From: Moesziomyces globuligerus
Lineage: Eukaryota; Basidiomycota; Ustilaginomycetes; Ustilaginales; Ustilaginaceae
Assembly: GCA_030849465.1 (NCBI GenBank)
Contig: JARVLF010000006.1
Location: forward strand, 868,001 to 932,000
Direction: 5' to 3'
Length of the DNA stretch: 64,000 nucleotides
Below are positions 1 through 9,811 of this stretch, in pieces. Both the position numbers and the translations under genes were made by a program. The first letter of the stretch is position 1; each line of letters begins with the position of its first letter. Below the pieces are notes generated by a model. It did not search any database. It worked only from the letters and a program-made list of their open reading frames with translations, and was not told where the DNA came from.

Positions 1-1688
1 CAAAGGACCCCAGGCTCGGACGGCTAGGGCCGAGGCGGCCTGGGCAGCAGGCGCAGCCGGAGCAACGTCCTGCCGTCCTCCGTAAGCGCCCGGACCAGCG
101 CCGGTTCGGCGGTCTCGGCCGTAGGAGTAGGCGGAAGAATCGCGAGGCTCGGTGGGCGATCGTAGCGATACGGAGGCACCGGTGGTGGGAATGATGACCC
201 TCTCGGCGCGCTGCTCGGAACGCGAGGGCCGCGCGGCAGCCTGGCCGCTTTCGGCGGGGGTGGGATCGCGGTTCTTGAGCGGACCCCAGGCGGGAGGCTG
301 GGCAGCTGCGGGCCTTTGGCGGTCGTTTGCTACGGCGGGCGAAGGCCGAGGGGGTTGTCGCTGAGGCCAGCTGCGGTCGTGGCTAACGTCCTTGAAGCGA
401 TCTTCCTTGGAGACGGGCGGACCATCGTCGGCGCTGTCGCGGGCGCCGGTGTCGGTGTGTGTGGGGATCTTGTACTGAGAGCCGTCACCGAACTCGACGA
501 CTTCGCCGAGGTCTTCGTCCTCCATCTCATCCCAGTGCTTGCCGGAGCCAAGCGAGGTGCCGCGGAAGCGATCGAGAGCTTGAAGAGCAGCCTGCTGCTT
601 GGCAGCCTCGCGGGCAGCGGCAGCGGCAGCCTTCTCCTCCTGTTCCTGCTTTGCCCTGGCGGCTTCGGCGGCAGTGGGAAAGTCGGAGAGCGTGCTTCCT
701 CGGGTGGCGGGCGCGGGTTTGGGCGAGAGGCCGGACTTGACGCCGGCCCAGGGAGCCCGGCTGACGCTGGCGGGACTGGGAGCGCGCAGAGAGGAGCCGA
801 GCGCAGCATTGCGAAGGCCCGGACTGGCTCGGCCTTGTCCGGAGCCACTTTCGAGGCCGGCCGAACCGGGCCTGGGCGACTCCCTTCCCATGCTCACAAG
901 ACGGGGCGAAGCAGCGGCGCCTGCAGTGCCAGCGGCTGCGGCTGCGGCGAGGGTGGCGGGTTGGGTGGCGGGTGAATGGGCCGGTTTGGGGCTGGCGAGA
1001 GCCTTGGGCGGAGGTGCCGAAGCCTCGGAAGGTAGAGGGTCTGCTGAGCTGGGGACAGGCGGAGCGGCCGAGTCGGCAGGAGCGGCGGAAGCCAGAGAAG
1101 GAGCGGCGGCTGGCGTAGGCTGAGGCGATGCAACGGCCTTGGCGGTGGGCGTGGAAGGCTTTGTGGTAGCCCATCCTGCTGGCTGTGGCTTGGGCACGCT
1201 AGAAAGCTTTGCAGAAGTCAAGCGGGAAGTCGCGGACGGTGAGGAAAGGCGATGCGAGGGGCTGGGAGAGACCGAGGTGCCGAGCTTGAGGGTGGGGGAG
1301 GCCGTGGTGGTGGTAGGACCGGCCTTTTCGAGGAAGCGCTTGTTGACGTTGAGCGAGGTGAACTTCTTGACAGGCACGCCAGCTGCGTGGGCTGCGGACG
1401 CAGCCGCCGCCGCACTTTGCGAGGTGGTGGATGAGGCATCGGTGCGCCCCTGCACGCTCGTCAGCGCTTCGACATCACGCTCCGAGCCCGAGGCAGGGAG
1501 GGAAGATGTGGCGTCGGATGAAGCGTGCTCTGGTCTAGAATCGTTGGCCTGGTCGGGGTTCACAGACTGCTCGCCAGGCGTGGATGCCTGTGCAGATGCG
1601 GTGTTGTGGTCATCTGGAGTGGTGATCGCCTGTGGCTGGGATGGAGGAGGACTGGCGACGGCGCCCTCTGCCGTTGTTTCCTCGCTCA
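1..1688 (-). CDS. conserved fungal protein of unknown function (C-terminus beyond window)
   Basis: An open frame runs on the minus strand from ATG at 1688-1686 to the left edge without a stop, giving about 562 visible residues. The chain is rich in Ser, Pro, Ala and Thr. Visible landmarks are VKKFTSLNVNKRFLEKAG (about residues 105-122), FPTAAEAA followed by a Lys/Glu/Ala-rich probable coiled coil (about 334-370), and an acidic patch KHWDEMEDEDLGEVVEFGDG (about 383-402). A WGPLKNRD segment follows near 463, and a second WGPL sits at the window edge. This order (VN-K-FL, FPTAAE, WDEME--EFGDG--Y, WGPL) resembles an uncharacterised basidiomycete protein family from memory; I know no function for it. 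It is divergent from the Csn12-like gene, with about 1.1 kb between the starts. Plus-strand frames over the same bases are antisense shadows. Confidence 0.7.
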
Positions 1689-2775
1689 TGCGTGGTGGTG
1701 GTGGATGCAGGCCAAGCAGAAGGCGGCTGGCATCAAGACCGACCGAGACGGGAGTGTGCGGGGCTGCGGGTTTAGGCCAGCCAGAGGCGAGGCGCGCTTT
1801 GCGATACGGACACGCGGATGCGTCGGATGATGGCTGCCTGGATCCGAGGAGATGCGGGATGCGACGGCGGTTGCCAAAGGCGGATTGCGGCTGCGGCTAC
1901 GAATGCAAGTGCGAATGCCGGCAGCGAGCGGGTCGAGACGTGGTGGTCGCCAGTGCGTCTGGGCGAGGCAGCGAGCAGCCGAGCCGTATGAGAGTGTAGT
2001 CGGAACCACGGTGGTCCGGAGTGAGAGGCTCGCAAGCCGGTTGGATGAGGATGAGCACAAGCAGATGACAGCGGCGGCGGCGGCGACGGCGGCTTGTGGT
2101 CGCGCAAAAGGCGCGGGCAAGGCGAGGCTTTTGGATGCGTCCGCTTCTCCGTCTCAGGTCTCACAGAGTCTAGCTGACTGGTTGGCTGGTTCGAACTGGG
2201 TTGCGCGTAAAGTCTCCATCGCCAGATGCTGGCCAACACCCTCGCGCCGCCCCTCGCCTGACCGGGCAGAGGTCAATCGAAGTGCCCGACGCCCTGGATT
2301 CAGCGCGAGCTCCTTCAGGGCCTGCTGGGCCTGCTGGGCCTGCTCAGGGTCAGGGCGCATCCCAGGCGACCGACTCAGGCCAAGGCGAGCTTACAGCACT
2401 AACAGTAGCCTCGAAGCGCGCCAGCCGAAAAAAGAGCGCGGTCTCGGTGAGCGTTGGCAGCTTTTGATCGCATTTTGTCGACTGACCCGCAGCTACGCCT
2501 GGCCGCCTCGCGTGGCTGACAAAGTTGACTTGCGTTTTGATTGTTAGAGTTCTGAGCTGCGCAACGGAGCCGAACGCGGCGGCGCAGCGTCAGATCCAAC
2601 AGATGCGTTCAAGGCGCATCGGGAAGACCACTTGGCGCTGCCAACCCAGCCAGGGTCCTCGCGAAGCTCAAGCCAGCTTGCCGCCTCCACCTGGCTTCAA
2701 AAGAAAGTGGCTCCCCTTCATCATCCAGCCCCACTCCGCTGCCGCTCAGCTCTTCCTCTTCAGCGTCTTGAAGCG
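1689..2775. other. divergent intergenic region
   Basis: This is the shared upstream region of the unknown gene on the left (-) and the Csn12-like gene (+). It contains a short CTGCTGGGC tandem near 2325-2345 and no supportable gene. ORFs here have biased low-complexity translations and no family motif. Confidence 0.6.
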
Positions 2776-4364
2776 ATGGCTGCCCTGCAGCAACACATCG
2801 CCGCCGTCAAGCGTGCATACTACTCGCAAGATGCGCGCGCCCTCCTTACCGCCTTTCGCCTCGACCCGCCCACCTTTGCCGCCATCCAGTCCGACCTGAA
2901 CAGGGAAGTGAGTGCCACCACTCCCATCGCGTTGTTATCCGCTCGCCCTCTCTGACAGACTTCCGCCCCGTCTCGCGTGTACCGTTACAGTCGCATCGTG
3001 ATCTTCCTGCCTGGGTCCTGGGCCAGATCCCAGTATCAACTTCTCCCACAGACTCGGAACGCTTCCAATCGCTCGTCGCCGACTTTCTCGCCTATGTGCG
3101 CGATCATGCTCCGCTATCATATGCATCCGCCCCCTCGCAGGCTCCAGCGCTAGCCGACTGGGATCGTGCATACGATGCCTGGGCACTCGTCTACTCTCGC
3201 GCTTCCGCCTTCTTCTCCCTGCCGGATACCGTCTGGTTCATGTCGAGTCTTCGCTTCTTCGCCTCCAGCCTGGTGACCCTCGCCATGGCCGTCGACCAGC
3301 GCTCCGATGCCGTTCAGAAACGCAAGACCACCGACGCTGCGGGAAGACTCTCCAAGGCGGCGGGCATGGCGGGCAACGATCGATCTCAAGCGCGAGGCTC
3401 CGACACCAAGCGCGCCGCCGTCCTCATGCTCGCCAACCTGAGCTTCAAGGCCTACTTCAAGCTCAACAACACCCGCCTCTGCGAGACCGTCTTGGGCAGT
3501 GTAGAGAATGCGCTCAAGCTCAACCGCACCTTTGCAGCGAACAACGGCCAGAGCGACGAGTCTGGCGAGCACTGCTACTCGAGAGCGGACCGTGTCACTT
3601 ACCGCTACTACCTTGGCCGCTTGCGACTCTTCCAGCACAACATCCGCGCCGTACGTTCTTCGGTCCCTCTTGTGCTAGGAATCTGGCTGCTGACCCCATT
3701 CTGACCTTGCTCGCCACAGGCATCTACGCATCTGCGATGGGCATTCGACAACTGCACGCTGAGGAATCTCAAGAACAAGAGGGCCATCTTGGTCCCGCTC
3801 ATTGCCACCTACCTCATCTTGGGCCGATATCCTGAAGCTGCCCTCCTCGACGCTTCCAATCTCTCCGACGTGTATGGCGCCTTGACTTACTACCTCAAGA
3901 GCGGGCAGGCTGCTGCCGCCATGCAGGAGCTCGACCGACACATGGACTGGCTTCGCTACAGAGGCCTCTACCTGATTCTGCGCGAGAAACTTCAGATCAG
4001 CCTTTGGCGCAACTTGGCGCGGAAATGGTGCGTCGAAATGCTGAGCCACCCAGCCACCGAGGCTAGTGCTGACCTCTTTCTCCATCTCCCCTTTTCATGG
4101 CGATCTGCCAGCCTGGTGATCTCGTATGGACCCGCGCAAGCTTCTTCGGGACCTCCGACGATGCGCATCGACATGCTTCTCTCGGCCGCCCGCCTGGCGT
4201 GGAGCGACGCTTCGCTCGAGCCCTCGGACATCGAGGCGGTGCTCGCCAGTCTTATCGACCAGGGCTTCGTCAAGGGCTATATCCTGCACTCCAAGGGTGT
4301 GCTCGTCCTCCAAAAAGGTCCACACATGGGCTTCCCACCAATAAGCACCATCTTTGCACCCTAA
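2776..4364 (+). CDS. csn12: Csn12/PCID2-type PCI-domain protein
   Basis: The Csn12/Thp1/PCID2 family acts with TREX-2-like or signalosome-associated complexes in mRNA export and splicing. The best model has four exons: 2776-2907, 2991-3650, 3720-4027 and 4112-4364 (450 aa). Introns one and two keep phase 0 and use GTGAGT and GTACGT donors. The third (4028-4111, GTGCGT donor, CTGAC branch site, CAG acceptor) is 84 nt and in frame, so it could also be read through. Family hallmarks are AFDNCTLRNLKNKRAIL, YRGLYLILREKLQISLWRN, and the C-terminal PCI winged helix with EPSDIEAVLASLIDQGFVKG and a final VLVLQK strand. The start at 2776 (AGCGATGG context) was chosen because the family begins close to it. 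An in-frame ATG at 2632 would add 48 low-complexity residues. In yeasts Csn12 and Thp1 are paralogues and I cannot separate them here. Confidence 0.85.
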
Positions 4365-4485
4365 ATGATCAAACCACCACACTCAATCCTCCACAATATG
4401 CTGAACAAGGTGTCTCTTTGCTGGGATGCTGATGACGGTACAAGTACATGAGGACGGAAGAGTGCGCAGGCTGGACAGCCGGCTG

Positions 4486-5734
4486 TCAGTAGTCGTCGTC
4501 CGAATCCTGCTGGCTGCGAGCAAAGCCCAGAGAGGGGCCGCCTCGGCTTCGAGCTCGCAGAACGGACACGGCGTCCTTGCGAACGCCGCCGCCACGGTAA
4601 GCTTGACGTGCAGAAGCTGGTGCTGTTTTGGCATCGTGCTTGACGGCCTTGGTCTTGTCGGCCTTGTTGACAAGGTGGTAGAACTCTCCGCCCGGTAGGA
4701 ACGCCGGGTCGTTGAGACCCAGAGGATCGTCTTCGCTCTTGCCCTTCTTGCCGGTGCCTTGGGCCGAGGCGTTGGTCTTGGGCGTACCTCGCTTAGCAAG
4801 GCTTCGCTTGAGGAACGCCCTGGCTTTGCCGTTCGGCAAAGAGGTCGAGCGGTCGAGTCGCTCGGGTCGGACCACCACATCCAACGGTTCTTCGGGTTGA
4901 TCTTCGTCGTCGTCGAAGTTGGTCTTGTGCGCCGAGGAGGAGCCGCTGCTGCTGCTGAGCGCTCGCAAGACGACGCCGTCCTTGGTGCGCTTCATGGGCA
5001 AACCATCGTTGCCCTTGATGACGCCACCGGCACGCTGCGCCTTGCGTCTCTGCTTACGCTCGCGTTGCAGCTTGGCCACCTCGTCCGCCTCTTGCTCTGC
5101 CGAGCGTCGTTTGAGGATCGACCTGGGCGCCGCAGCCGGTTGAGCAAATACCTCGGCGAACAGCGACGGATCTAGCCGGCTCGATGCAGCTGCCTCCTCC
5201 CCTTCGCTTTCTTCGGCTCCATTATCTTCGGCCTCAACGTCTTCCTCTTCCTGGGCTGCCTCGAGCTCGATTTGTTTTGCTGGGGCTTCTGCCTTCTTCT
5301 TGGGCTTCTCAGCCCGTTTCTTCTCGGCCGCTTGGCGCTCTGCTTTCTCTCTGTTGAGGCAGCCCAGAAAAGTTGGTCAGCTTTCTGCACGGTCTGCGCC
5401 CGTCTACGAGCCCTGCTGTGCCATGCTATACATACGCTTTTGCTTGCGCCTTCTGCTTGGCCGACTCTTGTGACGCCTGCTTTCGCGAGACCTTGTTGCT
5501 CACCACCTCGATAGGGGCGTCATCATCCTCGTCGTCGCTGCCGTCTTGCGATTGAGTCTCTTTCAAGTCCTGATCGATGGTGGATCCTGAAGCCACTGCG
5601 CCGGAGCCTATGTCGAGGTCCTCGTCATCATCAAAGGTGAAGTGCTTCGTGCTGGACGGCGATTCTGCCAGCGCCTTGGAGATTTGCTGCTCCTGCAGCT
5701 TTTGCGCTTGCTTCTGTTTGCGTGCTGCTGCCAT
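4486..5734 (-). CDS. Bud21/UTP16-like U3 snoRNA-associated protein
   Basis: Two exons (5734-5436 and 5350-4486, 387 aa) flank an 85-nt intron with a GTATGT donor, a CTGAC branch site and a CAG acceptor. The protein is highly charged, with acidic runs (DDDEDLDIG, DGSDDEDDDAPIEVV) and a long Lys/Ala/Glu helix-forming stretch. The order acidic segment, then APIEVVSNK, then a Lys-rich helix, then RLDPSLFAEVFA matches what I know of the fungal U3 snoRNA-associated (Bud21/UTP16) family, which works in the small-subunit processome in the nucleolus. The C-terminal half (about residues 190-387, including DPLGLNDPAFLPGGEFYHLV) is basic and less recognisable. The gene is convergent with the Csn12-like gene (121 bp between stops) and divergent from the Rxt2-like gene. 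Assignment rests on short motifs, so it is moderate. Confidence 0.6.
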
Positions 5735-6361
5735 CTTCCACAGAACCTATGCCTTGATACCAGGTTTGACTTGACGGATGTGAATATGAAGTACGCCGTC
5801 GCGGAGGGAAAGTGAAGGAGAGGCAGGAGGTCGAAGAAAGCGAAACGGAAATGTCAAAGCAAATTTTGCTGAGTCATGCTCACGTTGAACAAGTTGTGGG
5901 GGCCAGGCTCGGATCGCGGAATTTACGCGTCGTGGCCGCTGGCTGGGGTTGGGCCGGCTGAGACTGCCAAGGCACGGACAGAGGCGGCAGATGCGTCCAT
6001 TTCAACCGCAGACGCCTTCGCACATCCAGCAGCCGAATCGCAATCCGGCCGGAGAAGCTCCCAGGCGAGCGAGCGCCTTGTGATTCCGCACATCCCACTC
6101 GCCCTCACCTCTCACGACACCCACTATACCATCCTCCCGCCCGACTGCCACCATCACACCGTCCGTTCTCGCAGATCCATCCATCCTAGCGAACGCCGTC
6201 GATACGATCAATTTCCAGACAAGCCTCGCCTTGCCCTCACAGGCTGCTGCGTCTCACCCCGTCACGCATCCGAGCTCTCTGTGACCAGACCGCGTCAGTC
6301 TGCTGTCGCGGCTGCCCATCGTTGCAAACCGAGCTAGGACCCTTTCCCGCCGCTCGTCACG
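5735..6361. other. divergent intergenic region
   Basis: This is the shared promoter region of the Bud21-like (-) and Rxt2-like (+) genes. It is rich in C and T on the plus strand from about 6100 to 6360, as expected for a leader. No gene is seen in it. Confidence 0.6.
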
Positions 6362-9300
6362 ATGTCGCAAGCCGGCTCCTCGGACCGCGCCGCTGGCTCG
6401 CAGCCATCCTCCGTAGCTCCCGCTGGCGCCAGGCCGTCCATGGCACCAACCAAGATGCCATCCGACGACGAGGCCGAAGAGGGCGAGATCGTGGATGAAG
6501 AGGAAGGCGAAATCTCTCAGTCACAAGCCGCTGAACCGGCTCCCCCGACAGCGCAAGTCGACCTAACCAAACCCACTGACGCTTCCACCAAGCTTGCCTC
6601 GTCGGAAGAGCGCGACGCAAAGCCTGAGCCGCCCGCGGAAAAGCCGCTCGTCGAAGACAACAAGGAAGGAGGCAGCATGCCAGCATCTGCGCCTACTGCG
6701 CTCGCCGAGAATGCGCCTGCACCAACCCCATCAGCCCCGTCAGCCCCATCAGCCCCGGTCGAACCTGAGGCGCAAATCAGGCCCGAGAAGCAGAAGCCTG
6801 AGGAAGGGCCCAAGACGACCGAGCTCACAACAGAAGCGCCCACGGGTGAGCCGACAGCAACCCGTCACTCGTCCGACAAGGACGTCGCAGCGGTAGAAGA
6901 GCCTGTCGCGGCTGAAGCCGCCATTTCAAGTTCCACAGGCGCCGACGCAGCCGCCGAACCTGAGCAGGCGACCGAAAAGCCACCGCAAACGCCCCAGCCG
7001 GAAGAACCAGGCACCCCTCGGCTCAGAGACAAATCTATTCCGGTCGAAGAGACACTCGCTTCGGTCGATACCCCGAAAGAAGAAAGCGCCCTCGAGGCGC
7101 CAGGCGTTGAGGCTCCAAACGGCTCTGCCGAGAAACACGACACTCCTGCGGCTCCTGCTATTCCTGCAGAGTCGACGGCTCCCGCTGAAGAAACCTCGGT
7201 CGCCAATCAAACCAAGGCTCAAGGATCGTCTGACATGGACCTGGACGAGACGATCGTCCAGCCCGTTCAGCAAGAGAATGGCGAGGACACAAGGTCAGGC
7301 GATTTGGAGCCAAAGGCCGAGCCGATGGAGGTGGAAGACAGCATTCACACTCCCGCACTTCCGGTCGAAGACCTCGCAGAGAAGGCATCGACGCCCGAAG
7401 TGGGGGCTGGGAAGAACGGCCAAACCGAAACTACGGAAGAAGATCAGGCCCCACCAGGATTGCAAGTGAAGGGCGAGCCCGAAGCCAGCAAGCCCGAGGA
7501 GCAGCCAACTGAGGCATCGCAGGCGGTCGAAGAGGTCGATGCTGCTCCTGCTGAGGCTCCGCGTCAGCAAAGCAACGAACCAGAGCAACGCGTCGAAGCT
7601 GGGCAAGCTACGGAGGCTGCGCAACAGCCGCCTCCTACCGAGAACAGGCATCGCTCACGAACTTCCAAGAGTATCGCCGAGCCCGTCGCCCCAGAACCTC
7701 GTCACGCCGAAGCGCCGAGGGATGCAGCATCCTCCTCCCGGCTCGCCGAGGCGGAGCCGCTGCAGACGCGGCCGACGAGCCGGAATGCGGCACCACCGAC
7801 CTCGAGTCAAGAAAGGCGCATCGATCGGTCCAAGGAACGATCTCACCCGCCCGAGCGCTCCCAAGAGCGAGAACAGCGAGCGCGGGAGAAAGATCGCCGC
7901 CGCGAGCTGGAGCGTCTGGAGCGCGAACGCGAGCGCGAGCGCGAACGCATCCGTGAGTCGGAACGAGACCGAGAGATGATGATCGCACGCGAGAACGAGG
8001 AAGCGCGCCTCATCTGGCTCTCACTACCCGGCAACGACCATCCGCAGTATTACACAGACACAGACTCAGACTCGTGCTACGGCGCTTCGGGCGCTCACGG
8101 CGCCGGTCTCACCGATGAGGAAGACAAGGACCTCGATCCACCGCTGCCTCTGTCGCTTCAGGAGTATCACCCTGCGCCATCCTACTCGCAGTCTCACTTC
8201 GACGACCAATTCCATGCTTCCAAGCGCAAGCGCACCGAAGAGGATGGCAACGTCACCTCCCTTCGTCGTCACCGTCGCAAGCCCATTTCGGAGCCCGAGC
8301 GCCCGTCGTGGTCGAGTTCGAGGCAGGTGCAGCGAGACGCGCTGCCGTCCACGGCGATGATCGACATCGATGATTTCCCCGTGCCGGACTCGAGCATCCG
8401 TGGCGAGCCGTCCGAGCGGCCGTTCTCCAGTCGCATCGAGCGTGCTTCGCTGCCTCGACACACTCCGTACGAGCTGGTGCATGACGGCGTCGACGACTAC
8501 GACAGCTCCGACTCGGACGAGGAGGCGATGCGCATCGCCGAGGAGCGCAAGCGGCGCCACGGCAACCGCAGCGGCAACCGCGGCAATAAGCTTTCGCGCG
8601 ACAAGGGCTCGCGCTGGGTGCGTCGCGGCAAGCTCGGAGGCTGGACCGAGACGCGCATGGAGAAGGAGATCGGTGATCGCGTCCGCCACCGCGTCGAGGC
8701 GATGCAGAAGGACAACGTACGCGCGCTGCTCTCGGCCATGCCCGACGAAGACAAGGCGATGCTCGCGCAATTCCCGGCGCTGCGCGATGGTCTCATCCCT
8801 AGCGAAGCAGCGAGCACTGTGCGACGCGATGCGCGCGGCAGGATCTTGCCGTCCGACCTCTCGGAGGCAGCACGCATCGACGCCGAGCTCGGCCTAGACG
8901 GATCGTCCGCAGGAACCAGCGGATCGAGGTTGGAGCGGCCCGAGCATCTCACCTCGACGTCGCTGGCACCGACGTTGCTCAAGCCCGCCATCACGCCGCG
9001 TCAGCTGCTCACAAGCCACACGCTGCGCCATACGTTCCGCAACCCGCACATCGCCGCATTAGGCAAGACCGCGCTCGACCTGATCGAGAGCGAGGGCGTG
9101 CTGGGCCGCGCCGTGGGGCGATGCTGGGCAGCCATGGAGCGAGGCGGCTGGAACGAGGATCCCGAGCCCAAGGCAGACGCGCTCGATGGCGATGAAACCG
9201 CCGAGAACGGCATGGACGTCGATGCTTCGGATGCCGAGAACGCTGCACAGGATGCTCCTCGTGGCCTTAATGGGGCGTCGAGCAGCAACTTGTTCGGCTC

Positions 9301-9811
9301 GGCGATCGACAACCCGGCGCTGTCGCATCTGGACAAGCTGTTTGTCACCAAGCAAGGACTGGCGATTCCGCGTCTCGACGATATGGGCCAGCCGATCTTT
9401 GTGCCGCCTTCGCCGTCGACGCAGGCGGCAAGGGCCGAGGCGGGGATGGCGGAAGACAGCGCCAACGAGGCGGTGATCGAGACGACGCTGCTGCCGGCGC
9501 CGGAGCAGAGGTCGATCGTGCTAGCGGCGCTCGAGTGCCTGCACGACCTGGCTGCCGACTCGCGCGAGTACGTCGAACGCCTCGAGGAGGTGCGCTCGCG
9601 TCTCGCAGCCGTCAAGCGTCGCAGGGCGCAGGTGTGGTCGGCGGTCAGACAGTGGGCGCTGGACAAGGACATCGAGGCTGCCCTGTCCCAAGGCACGAGA
9701 CTGGATGGCATGAACAAGCTCGCGGCGGAGGCGAGTGGGTCGGCGCCGGCGTCCGTGGTGGTGGCTGCCACTGCCGCGGCGAATGGCAGCTCGCCCAAGA
9801 AGAGGAAGTGA
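6362..9811 (+). CDS. rxt2: Rxt2-like subunit of the Rpd3L histone deacetylase complex
   Basis: A single exon encodes 1149 aa. Residues 1 to about 500 are a disordered region rich in Pro, Ala, Glu and Thr. An Arg/Glu-rich probable helix follows at about 500-545. The conserved part begins with the RXT2-type basic motif around residue 735 (GNRGNKLSRDKGSRWVRRGK). It continues with SHTLRHTFRNPHIAALGKTA and a long helix in which EYVERLEEVRSRLAAVKRRR is typical of the family C-terminus. The chain ends in PKKRK, a plausible nuclear signal. Rxt2 is a subunit of the large Rpd3 complex, which deacetylates histones at promoters. The protein is much longer than yeast Rxt2 because of the N-terminal extension. 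Frames on the other strand and in the second plus frame are shadows. Confidence 0.75.
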   Translation: MSQAGSSDRAAGSQPSSVAPAGARPSMAPTKMPSDDEAEEGEIVDEEEGEISQSQAAEPAPPTAQVDLTKPTDASTKLASSEERDAKPEPPAEKPLVEDNKEGGSMPASAPTALAENAPAPTPSAPSAPSAPVEPEAQIRPEKQKPEEGPKTTELTTEAPTGEPTATRHSSDKDVAAVEEPVAAEAAISSSTGADAAAEPEQATEKPPQTPQPEEPGTPRLRDKSIPVEETLASVDTPKEESALEAPGVEAPNGSAEKHDTPAAPAIPAESTAPAEETSVANQTKAQGSSDMDLDETIVQPVQQENGEDTRSGDLEPKAEPMEVEDSIHTPALPVEDLAEKASTPEVGAGKNGQTETTEEDQAPPGLQVKGEPEASKPEEQPTEASQAVEEVDAAPAEAPRQQSNEPEQRVEAGQATEAAQQPPPTENRHRSRTSKSIAEPVAPEPRHAEAPRDAASSSRLAEAEPLQTRPTSRNAAPPTSSQERRIDRSKERSHPPERSQEREQRAREKDRRRELERLERERERERERIRESERDREMMIARENEEARLIWLSLPGNDHPQYYTDTDSDSCYGASGAHGAGLTDEEDKDLDPPLPLSLQEYHPAPSYSQSHFDDQFHASKRKRTEEDGNVTSLRRHRRKPISEPERPSWSSSRQVQRDALPSTAMIDIDDFPVPDSSIRGEPSERPFSSRIERASLPRHTPYELVHDGVDDYDSSDSDEEAMRIAEERKRRHGNRSGNRGNKLSRDKGSRWVRRGKLGGWTETRMEKEIGDRVRHRVEAMQKDNVRALLSAMPDEDKAMLAQFPALRDGLIPSEAASTVRRDARGRILPSDLSEAARIDAELGLDGSSAGTSGSRLERPEHLTSTSLAPTLLKPAITPRQLLTSHTLRHTFRNPHIAALGKTALDLIESEGVLGRAVGRCWAAMERGGWNEDPEPKADALDGDETAENGMDVDASDAENAAQDAPRGLNGASSSNLFGSAIDNPALSHLDKLFVTKQGLAIPRLDDMGQPIFVPPSPSTQAARAEAGMAEDSANEAVIETTLLPAPEQRSIVLAALECLHDLAADSREYVERLEEVRSRLAAVKRRRAQVWSAVRQWALDKDIEAALSQGTRLDGMNKLAAEASGSAPASVVVAATAAANGSSPKKRK

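Noticed and set aside
316..1999. Long plus-strand ORFs over the first gene
   Set aside because: They are antisense shadows. Translations are Gly/Ala/Arg-biased with no motifs, while the minus frame shows consistent conserved segments and stays open for more than 560 codons.
2165..2215. A-box and B-box-like strings suggesting a tRNA
   Set aside because: The two boxes are too close together and no cloverleaf stems can be formed on either strand.
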